Assembly (NCBI GenBank): GCA_003695555.1
Contig: RFIU01000051.1
Location: 1 to 12,790 of the forward strand
DNA length: 12,790 nucleotides
Origin: Alphaproteobacteria bacterium
GTDB lineage: Bacteria > Pseudomonadota > Alphaproteobacteria > Sphingomonadales > Rhodothalassiaceae
Direction: 5' to 3'
Of the stretch, positions 7,284 through 12,790 are shown piece after piece. Under the pieces are notes generated by a model. It ran no database searches. It saw only the letters and a program-made list of their open reading frames with translations, and was not told the origin of the DNA. Both the position numbers and the translations under genes were made by a program. Positions within the stretch are counted from its first letter, which is position 1; each line of letters opens with the position of its first letter.

Positions 7284-8320
7284 CTTCCCTTCTTGTCTAT
7301 GGTGGCGGCGGCCGGCTCATCGGCATAGGCGCTAAAGCAGGCAAGCTGCTCTTCGCTGGCCTTCAAGGTATCGAGAAAGCGCCTTCCACCCTTTGCGATC
7401 ATGACGGAAGCCAGTACTTCGGCCAGGGCCACCGCCGGCATCACGGTTCCGGGAATCTGGGCGCCTTCGCGCGGAAATTCGAGAATGTGCGTTGCATGGC
7501 GTGCCAGCGGCGAAATTGAAGTGTCGGTCATCGCGATCACCTTCGCGCCGCGTTCGGCGGCAAAGCGGGCGGCCTTGACGCTTGCTGCCGAATAGGGCGC
7601 CATGCCGATCACCAGCAGGACGTCCCGGGGGCCGATCTCGCGCAGGCTGTCGGCAAAGGTGCCGCCCAGCCCGTCCATCAGCCGTACCCTTTCGCGCACC
7701 ATTCGGGCAGCATAGGCGAAGGCGAAGGCGGCCGAGAAACAGCTTCGCATACCACATACGTGAATGGTTTGCGCACGTGCCAGCGCGCGTCCGCACGCCT
7801 CCATGGTGGCGACCGGATTGCGCTCGGCAAGTGCCTTAATGTTGGCCTCGTTGGAAGCCTGCAGTTCGGCAAGCAGCCGATCGGCACCGTGCCGCCGAGC
7901 GGCCGCGGCCTGCTGAAGGTGCGCCGCCCGCTCGATATAGTCGCCTGCCGGAAGGCCGGCGCAAACTTCCGCCTGCAGCACCTTCTTCAGATCGCTATAG
8001 CCCGAAAAGCCGAGGGATTTTGCGAATCGGACCAGATTGGCGGGATCGACGGCAAGGCGTTGTGCCACTTCGCGCATCGAGGCCATCGCCGCCTCTTCCG
8101 GTCGCTGGGTCAGATAGGTCGCAATGGCGCGAAAGACACGGCTCATCTTCCCGCCCCGCTCGGCAAGACGGCGTTTCAGGGTGGTCATGTCAGTGGGTGG
8201 CGTGCCGCTCGCCTCTCCTTGCTTCCCGTCAGATTGCCGGGCGGGTTCGTCCGATGGCGTGCGAGAGGGCAGGGCGATCTTCCTTCGGTTTTTTCGGCCC
8301 TCGCCACGGGTTCCGTTCAT
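7280..8320 (-). CDS. MurR/RpiR family transcriptional regulator with SIS domain
   Basis: 346-residue regulator. The N-terminal HTH_6 domain covers roughly residues 46-118 (SMREVAQRLAVDPANLVRFAKSLGFSGYSDLKKVL). A SIS ligand-binding domain covers about 183-310 (IHVCGMRSCFSAAFAFAYAARM, LLVIGMAPYSAASVKAARFA). The ligand loop reads CGMRSCFS rather than the GxGxS of sugar-phosphate sensors, so a non-sugar effector is plausible. I chose ATG 8320 because AAAGGGAG lies 8 bases upstream. The in-frame TTG at 8377 has no such site, and the ATG at 8188 would remove only the unusual basic, disordered-looking 44-residue N-terminal extension. As first gene of the operon it likely controls itself, the aminotransferase and BKACE, and perhaps the divergent receptor. 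Its stop overlaps the aminotransferase start. Confidence 0.88.
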   Translation of the reverse strand: MNGTRGEGRKNRRKIALPSRTPSDEPARQSDGKQGEASGTPPTDMTTLKRRLAERGGKMSRVFRAIATYLTQRPEEAAMASMREVAQRLAVDPANLVRFAKSLGFSGYSDLKKVLQAEVCAGLPAGDYIERAAHLQQAAAARRHGADRLLAELQASNEANIKALAERNPVATMEACGRALARAQTIHVCGMRSCFSAAFAFAYAARMVRERVRLMDGLGGTFADSLREIGPRDVLLVIGMAPYSAASVKAARFAAERGAKVIAMTDTSISPLARHATHILEFPREGAQIPGTVMPAVALAEVLASVMIAKGGRRFLDTLKASEEQLACFSAYADEPAAATIDKKGR

Positions 8321-8328
8321 TCGCGAAG

Positions 8329-8336
8329 CTCCCTTT
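8329..8336 (-). promoter_or_regulatory. Ribosome binding site that decides the RpiR start
   Basis: Read on the minus strand this is AAAGGGAG, 8 bases before the ATG at 8320. It is the only good Shine-Dalgarno sequence near any candidate start of the regulator gene. Confidence 0.6.
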
Positions 8337-8368
8337 TTTTGCGGCAAGCTAACAGCAGTGTCGCCCTT

Positions 8369-8405
8369 ATGCAACAAACGATGATGTATGGACAGCTTTG
8401 TGCAT
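8369..8405. promoter_or_regulatory. Imperfect inverted repeat between RpiR and the TonB receptor, candidate operator
   Basis: ATGCAACAAA (8369-8378) is mirrored by TTTGTGCAT (8397-8405) with a single-base bulge and an 18-base spacer. It lies about 50-85 bases upstream of the regulator start in the divergent region, a sensible place for RpiR autoregulation. On the minus strand, TTGTTG (in the left arm) and TGTTAG are separated by 17 bases and could be a weak sigma70 promoter, but each box matches only three consensus bases. The remainder of this roughly 245-base region holds no gene. Confidence 0.3.
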
Positions 8406-8524
8406 CGAATGGTGATTTTTCTCTTGCTCGTCCATTTTTGGCGCTGTTAGCGTTTTGCGCGCTGGAAAGTCCCGCATCTGGAGGAGAGGCATTCCGGCGT
8501 CCGCTACCGCCATCACCCCTGTCC

Positions 8525-8540
8525 TGACCGGTGGTGGTCA
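8525..8540. promoter_or_regulatory. Inverted repeat TGACC-N6-GGTCA before the TonB receptor
   Basis: A perfect 5-bp inverted repeat ending 24 bases before the chosen receptor start and directly abutting the AAGGAAG sequence. It could be an operator or a small RNA hairpin affecting ribosome access. Only five paired bases support it, so chance is possible. Confidence 0.25.
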
Positions 8541-8564
8541 AAGGAAGAAATGGGAGGAAGAAGA

Positions 8565-11276
8565 ATGAGACGGCATGACAGGTCGAACGAACGCGCCACC
8601 CACACTGCGTGCGACAAAGCGCAAGTGCATGGGCGACTTGCGGGGATGAGGTTCGTGACGCTTCTGACGGGTTGTGCTCTGGGCGCCCTGGCCACGGGGG
8701 CTTTCATGCCTTCAGCCATGGCCGACGAGGCACCCGCGGTGCAGACCGCCAAAGAGGCAGGTACGGCAGGACAGAAGGACGAGGAATCCGGTCAGGCCTC
8801 CGAAGGACCGATCGAGGAGATCGTTTCGGTCGGAACCCGCCGTCGTGGTCGCACCGCCGCCGATACGCCGGCGCCGATCGATGTCGTGAATGCGGATGCC
8901 TTGGCGATGACCGGTCAGACGGAAGTCGGCCGGATGCTGCAACGACTGGTTCCTTCGTTCAATTTCTCCAGTTCCAGTGTTTCCGACGGTACTGACGCCC
9001 TGCGTCCGGCGACGCTGCGCGGGCTCGGGCCCGACCAGACGCTGGTACTGGTCAATGGCAAGCGTCGGCACCTGAGCGCGCTCATCCATGTCAACACCTC
9101 GGTCGGTCGCGGTACTGCGGGCGTTGACATGAACGCCTTTCCTTCCGGCGCGATCAAGCGGATCGAGGTGCTGCGCGACGGTGCGGCGGCGCTCTATGGT
9201 TCGGATGCCATTGCCGGTGTGATCAACATCGTCCTTCAGGACCGGGTGGATGAGGGCGTTGCCCGGGTCCAGTACGGCCAGACCTACAAGGCTGATGGCG
9301 ATCAGTTCCTGGCGAGCGCCAATTACGGCATTCCGCTGGGCGAGGGCGGTTTTCTGAACTTCACAGCAGAATATCGCCACCGCGGCGCGACCAATCGTGC
9401 CGGCCTCGATGGCACGCGACAGTATCCCTACATCAATGAAGAGGATCCCGAATGCGACTTCGGCAACGGGCCGAACTGTATTCTGGACCCGCGCGAGTTC
9501 ACCTTCAACCGGCTGAGCCATCGGATCGGCGATGCGAAGTCCGAGCAGAAGTCCTTCGCGCTCAACGGCGAGATCCCCTTCTCGGATACCGGCACCTTCT
9601 ATTTCTTCGGGACATTCTCGGATCGTGACAATGAATCCGCCGGTTTCTATCGTAGGGTGGTCGATTTCACCCGCACCGTGGTAGAGCTTTATCCGGACGG
9701 TTTCCTGCCGATGATCGGCACCGACATTCGCGACTGGCAGATCGCAACCGGTCTGCGCTGGGAACTGGACGATGGCTGGTACATTGATCTCTCGGGCAAT
9801 GTCGGAGAGAACAATTTCGACTTCCGGACCTTCAATTCGCTCAATGCTTCGCTCGGCAAGTTCAGCCCGACGGAAGCCGATACCGGCGCGCTCAACTATG
9901 GCTTGACCACCATCAATGCCGACTTCTCCAAGCCGGTGGAGTTGGCGGGTACCGAGGTGAATGTCGCCTTCGGTGGCGAATATCGTCGTGAAACCTATGA
10001 CATCATTCCAAGCGAGCCTGCCGCGATCATCAATGGCGGCGAGGTCAACACCAACTGCCCGGGCTGTGATCCGGCCAAGGGCGGCACGCCGATTCCCTAT
10101 GCGGCGGGCTTCCAGGTGTTCAAGGGCTTTTCGCCGGCCAATGCGGTGAACGAGGATCGCGACAGTTACGCGATCTATATCGATCTCGAGTCCGATGTCA
10201 CCGACAGGCTGCTGGTATCTGCTGCCGGGCGTTTCGAGCACTTCAGCGACTTCGGCAGCACGATCAACGGCAAGTTCGCCTTCCGCTATCAGGTGGCGGA
10301 ACCTTTCGCGATCCGTGGTGCGGTAAGCAGTGGCTTCCGTGCGCCGTCGATGCAGCAGAAGTTCTTCAATTCGACTTCGACCCAGTTCGTCGATGTCGGT
10401 GGCGTTGTCGTGCCGGTCGAGCGGGGCACCTTCCGCAATGACAGCCCGCTGGCCCGCGCCCTCGGCATTCCGAAGCTGAAGGAAGAGACGTCGGTGAGCT
10501 TCTCGGGCGGCTTCGTGGCCAATCCGTTGCCGGACATGACGCTGACCGTCGATTACTATCGGATCACCATCGACGACCGGATCGCGATCACCGGCGGAAT
10601 CGGCGGCAGCAACTTCCCGCAGGCGGTTCAGGATGCGCTTGCGGCTGCCGGCGCCAGCCAGGCGCAGTTCTTCATCAATGCCGCCGATACCAAGACCCAG
10701 GGCGTGGACGTCGTGCTGACCTATGACATTGCCCTCGACAATGGCGGCACCCTCGACTTCTCGGCCGCGGCGAATGTCACGGATACCGACATCAAGAAGG
10801 GCAGTGTCGTGCCGCCGACACTCCTGCAGGGGTTCGAGACGGTGATCTTCACGCCGCAGGATCGCTCGATCCTGACCCAGTGGCAGCCGAAGAGTCGCAC
10901 CAATCTGACCGCCGTCTATCGCAAGGGGCCGCTGACCTTCACGATCTCGGGCCAGCGTTTCGGGTCCTACACCGTGTGCGAGGGCTCCTGTGACAATCCG
11001 AACGAAGGGCCGGGCCAGAATGTTCAGAAGTTCTCGGCCAAGTGGCTGACCGACGTGCAGTTCGACTATGAACTCGGCACTTCGGGTCTGGTGCTGACCG
11101 TCGGCGCCAACAATCTCTTCGATGTCACGCCCGACAAGAACAAGATCGGCCAGGCCCGCGCCGGGACGATCCCCGGCATCGTCAGCTCGCCGGGTATCTT
11201 CAAGTTCTCGCGTCGTGCCGCGCCCTTCGGCTTCAACGGAGGCTTCTACTACGGACGCGTGACCTATAATTTCTGA
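8565..11276 (+). CDS. TonB-dependent outer-membrane receptor
   Basis: 903-residue outer-membrane active transporter energised by TonB-ExbBD, which is not in the window. A long signal peptide (hydrophobic FVTLLTGCALGALATGAFM, cleavage near SAMA/DE at about residue 53) precedes a linker and a TonB-box-like IEEIVSVG. The plug domain follows with LRGLGPDQTLVLVNGKRR, then IKRIEVLRDGAAALYGSDAIAGVINI. A 22-strand barrel follows and ends in a C-terminal phenylalanine (YGRVTYNF). Three close cysteine pairs (codons at 9453/9477, 10056/10065 and 10977/10989) probably form disulfides in extracellular loops. I prefer the ATG at 8565 because GGGAGG sits 7 bases upstream; the ATG at 8550 with AAGG 5 bases before it is also possible. 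The gene is divergent from the RpiR operon, which suggests it imports the substrate of that pathway; the ligand is unknown. Confidence 0.92.
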   Translation: MRRHDRSNERATHTACDKAQVHGRLAGMRFVTLLTGCALGALATGAFMPSAMADEAPAVQTAKEAGTAGQKDEESGQASEGPIEEIVSVGTRRRGRTAADTPAPIDVVNADALAMTGQTEVGRMLQRLVPSFNFSSSSVSDGTDALRPATLRGLGPDQTLVLVNGKRRHLSALIHVNTSVGRGTAGVDMNAFPSGAIKRIEVLRDGAAALYGSDAIAGVINIVLQDRVDEGVARVQYGQTYKADGDQFLASANYGIPLGEGGFLNFTAEYRHRGATNRAGLDGTRQYPYINEEDPECDFGNGPNCILDPREFTFNRLSHRIGDAKSEQKSFALNGEIPFSDTGTFYFFGTFSDRDNESAGFYRRVVDFTRTVVELYPDGFLPMIGTDIRDWQIATGLRWELDDGWYIDLSGNVGENNFDFRTFNSLNASLGKFSPTEADTGALNYGLTTINADFSKPVELAGTEVNVAFGGEYRRETYDIIPSEPAAIINGGEVNTNCPGCDPAKGGTPIPYAAGFQVFKGFSPANAVNEDRDSYAIYIDLESDVTDRLLVSAAGRFEHFSDFGSTINGKFAFRYQVAEPFAIRGAVSSGFRAPSMQQKFFNSTSTQFVDVGGVVVPVERGTFRNDSPLARALGIPKLKEETSVSFSGGFVANPLPDMTLTVDYYRITIDDRIAITGGIGGSNFPQAVQDALAAAGASQAQFFINAADTKTQGVDVVLTYDIALDNGGTLDFSAAANVTDTDIKKGSVVPPTLLQGFETVIFTPQDRSILTQWQPKSRTNLTAVYRKGPLTFTISGQRFGSYTVCEGSCDNPNEGPGQNVQKFSAKWLTDVQFDYELGTSGLVLTVGANNLFDVTPDKNKIGQARAGTIPGIVSSPGIFKFSRRAAPFGFNGGFYYGRVTYNF

Positions 11277-11310
11277 TCGGTTTCACCCGACGGATCCTGA
11301 ATCGACGACG

Positions 11311-11352
11311 GGCGGTGCCTCCCGGCTTGGCGGGGGCGCCGCCTCTCTCTTT
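11311..11352 (+). terminator. Rho-independent terminator of the TonB receptor gene
   Basis: GGCGGTGCC (11311-11319) pairs with GGCGCCGCC (11335-11343) through one G-U wobble. A one-base bulge and an inner CCCG/CGGG stem (11321-11324 with 11331-11334) cap it with a 6-base loop. The pyrimidine tail TCTCTCTTT follows. It begins 34 bases after the receptor stop. The tail is not a pure T-run, so efficiency is uncertain. Confidence 0.6.
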
Positions 11353-11428
11353 CAGGCCATGCGCGGTCTTCCGACGGCTCATGCGCCCGGACGGAAAGGC
11401 AGTCTCCATTCCCAGCGTCGGCCTGCCT

Positions 11429-11467
11429 CCTTCTCAACGAGGCTGCCGCCCCCTTCTCAGCGGGGCT
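11429..11467. repeat. Imperfect 16-base direct repeat across the DUF547 stop codon
   Basis: CCTTCTCAACGAGGCT (11429-11444) and CCTTCTCAGCGGGGCT (11452-11467) differ at two positions and are offset by 23 bases. The second copy contains the stop codon of the minus-strand gene and the first repeats it just downstream. It looks like a small tandem duplication; no function is evident. Confidence 0.5.
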
Positions 11468-12731
11468 CGGCGGTGCCCTCGCTTCCCGCCGGCTGCGGCC
11501 GGCAGTCGGCGCCGGGGGCGCATTCCTCGACCGCCACCTGCGGACGGCCCGGACGCTCGGTATGTTCGCGGATGCCGGCCAGCAGGGTGAAGACCTGGGG
11601 CGGAAGCGGATTGGCCGTGCGCGCCCGCTCCCGGTCCATCGACGGTTCGATGAAATCCCAGAACTCGGGAAGTTGCCCTGCGAAGGCACCGAAGTTGGAC
11701 CATCCGCCCTTGATGGTGTTTCCGTCGATGAGGTCGGCGACGTGCCAGTCATAGAGGTCGAAGACGAGCGCATCGGGATCGGCATTGCCGATCGGCGGGG
11801 CGAAGACGCCCTCGGCATGGCGGCGCAGATGGGCGAGCAGGCGGCCGGGGTCGCGATCGAAGAGGTCGTAGCCCCAGGCATAGAGGCGCGAGACATGCAG
11901 CCGGCCGCGGTCGGGGCGGGTGGCGCGGTTGGAATTGACGAACTCGGCCCGGTTCTCCTCCAGCAGCCGCCAGACGTTCTCGCCGGTATAGGCGCGGTTC
12001 GGCAGCCGCGGGCCGCCCACCGCCCCCTGCCAGAGGCCGTAGAGCACCCGCGGATCGTGCCAGAGGGCGAAGAGCACCTTCGTCTCGATGTCGGCAAGCG
12101 AGAGCGCCACTCCCTTCACCGTCACCAGCCGGCGGTGCCAGAGATCGTCGTCGCGGCCGCGGCGCAGGGCGCGCAGCCGGCGGATCGGATAGCGCTCGGC
12201 GACCTCGAGCAGGACGGTGGCATTGTAGAGGTTCAGCCAGTAGGCCAGCTGCTCGCCCCGGTTCAGCCGTTCGAGCGGCAGACGCCGGGCAAGCGCCGCC
12301 AGCCCGTCGCGATAGCGCCGGATGAAGGCGAGGTGCTTGTTCTTCAGCAGGTGGAACATCACCCGGTTGTTCTCGAAGCGCGAGGGATTGGGATTGCCGT
12401 AGGTCAGGTTCGAGGCGTGCAGCTTCTCCGGCCGGGTCGGCGCCAGCCGCCCCTTCGAACGCCCGACCTTCAGCACCAGCTGAACCAGAACCCGCGTCCA
12501 CGGCCGGTGATCCAGGGTCACGCGCGAGGCCGGATCATAGCCCGCAAACCGCGCCGTCACCGGATCCTGACGGACCCGCGATGCCGGGACCTGCGATGCC
12601 GCCGCGCGCGACACCGATGCCCCGGCCGGCGCGGGACCGCAAAGCAACCCGATGAGCAGCAGATGAAGCCCGAAGACCAGTCCCGTCAGGGCAGGGGCGG
12701 CCCGGCCGCCCGGCATGAGATGAACGAACAT
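11457..12731 (-). CDS. Secreted DUF547 domain protein
   Basis: 424-residue protein with an N-terminal signal peptide (hydrophobic LTGLVFGLHLLLIGLLC, residues 15-31, cleavage probably near PAGA/SV at about 39) and so probably periplasmic. The DUF547 core runs from about residue 125 to 270: LAYWLNLYNATVLLEVAERYP (162-182), VKGVALSLADIE (205-216), DPRVLYGLWQGAVGGPRLPN (226-245), then YTGENV and EFVNSN. The molecular function of DUF547 is not established. Many bacterial members read SCP where this one has GGP (G239-G240-P241), so the usual cysteine is absent. A proline/charge-rich tail ends with two cysteines (404, 410). The ATG at 12731 is preceded by GAGAAGG at suitable spacing. The gene is convergent with the TonB receptor and looks even richer in G and C than its neighbours. 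The 59 bases upstream of it show nothing further. Confidence 0.82.
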   Translation of the reverse strand: MFVHLMPGGRAAPALTGLVFGLHLLLIGLLCGPAPAGASVSRAAASQVPASRVRQDPVTARFAGYDPASRVTLDHRPWTRVLVQLVLKVGRSKGRLAPTRPEKLHASNLTYGNPNPSRFENNRVMFHLLKNKHLAFIRRYRDGLAALARRLPLERLNRGEQLAYWLNLYNATVLLEVAERYPIRRLRALRRGRDDDLWHRRLVTVKGVALSLADIETKVLFALWHDPRVLYGLWQGAVGGPRLPNRAYTGENVWRLLEENRAEFVNSNRATRPDRGRLHVSRLYAWGYDLFDRDPGRLLAHLRRHAEGVFAPPIGNADPDALVFDLYDWHVADLIDGNTIKGGWSNFGAFAGQLPEFWDFIEPSMDRERARTANPLPPQVFTLLAGIREHTERPGRPQVAVEECAPGADCRPQPAGSEGTAEPR

Positions 12732-12790
12732 CGTTCCCCCCTTCTCGTCCCGTCGCCCCCGTCTCCGCCCGCCTGTGCAGGGTGCGATCC

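Noticed and set aside
8646..8675. Lipobox-like LTGC in the TonB receptor signal region
   Set aside because: The hydrophobic segment before the cysteine is too short and continues well past it to a better signal peptidase I site at SAMA/DE.
8712..10241. Long minus-strand open frame (about 509 codons) inside the TonB receptor gene
   Set aside because: It is antisense to a clearly conserved receptor, has no recognisable domain, and long antisense frames are expected in GC-rich genes.

Overview
This GC-rich window looks like a chromosomal metabolic region of a Gram-negative proteobacterium, most likely an alphaproteobacterium. The evidence is a TonB-dependent outer-membrane receptor, a Tat-exported GMC dehydrogenase pair, a MurR/RpiR regulator, an LLM flavin oxidoreductase and a beta-keto-acid cleavage enzyme. 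That assignment is inference from gene content and protein style; there is no rRNA or other lineage marker. I saw no tRNA, rRNA, CRISPR array, insertion sequence or phage gene. Coding density is very high and no gap without a gene exceeds 300 bases.

Left, plus strand (1-1511): the biotinyl-carrier end of an acyl-CoA carboxylase alpha subunit, cut by the window edge, overlaps (ATGA) a threonine-ammonia-lyase-like PLP enzyme with a C-terminal ACT domain. A 218-base gap follows. It holds a weak terminator-like hairpin and then a cluster of inverted repeats forming a possibly structured leader. Next comes a tight three-gene unit (1730-5071): an LLM-class flavin monooxygenase, a Tat-signal-bearing small subunit of the gluconate-2-dehydrogenase subunit 3 type, and its GMC flavoprotein partner.

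Middle, minus strand (8320 down to 5053): an operon of three genes, each overlapping the next by a few bases. In transcription order these are a MurR/RpiR regulator with a SIS domain, a class III aminotransferase and a BKACE (DUF849) enzyme. Its 3' end overlaps the GMC gene convergently by 19 bases. A TonB-dependent receptor (8565-11276) is divergent from the regulator, across about 245 bases containing candidate operator repeats, and is followed by a good terminator hairpin. On the right, a secreted DUF547 protein (11457-12731, minus) faces the receptor and looks unrelated to the metabolic genes.

Working model (inference): the receptor imports a substrate sensed by the RpiR protein. The aminotransferase converts an amino compound, possibly a beta-amino acid, into a beta-keto acid, and BKACE splits it with acetyl-CoA into acetoacetate and a new acyl-CoA. 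The periplasmic GMC pair and the LLM monooxygenase may supply oxidation steps, and the carboxylase and ammonia-lyase may handle downstream acyl-CoA and hydroxy-amino-acid intermediates. This particular gene set matches no catabolic locus I recognise, and its substrate cannot be read from sequence alone.
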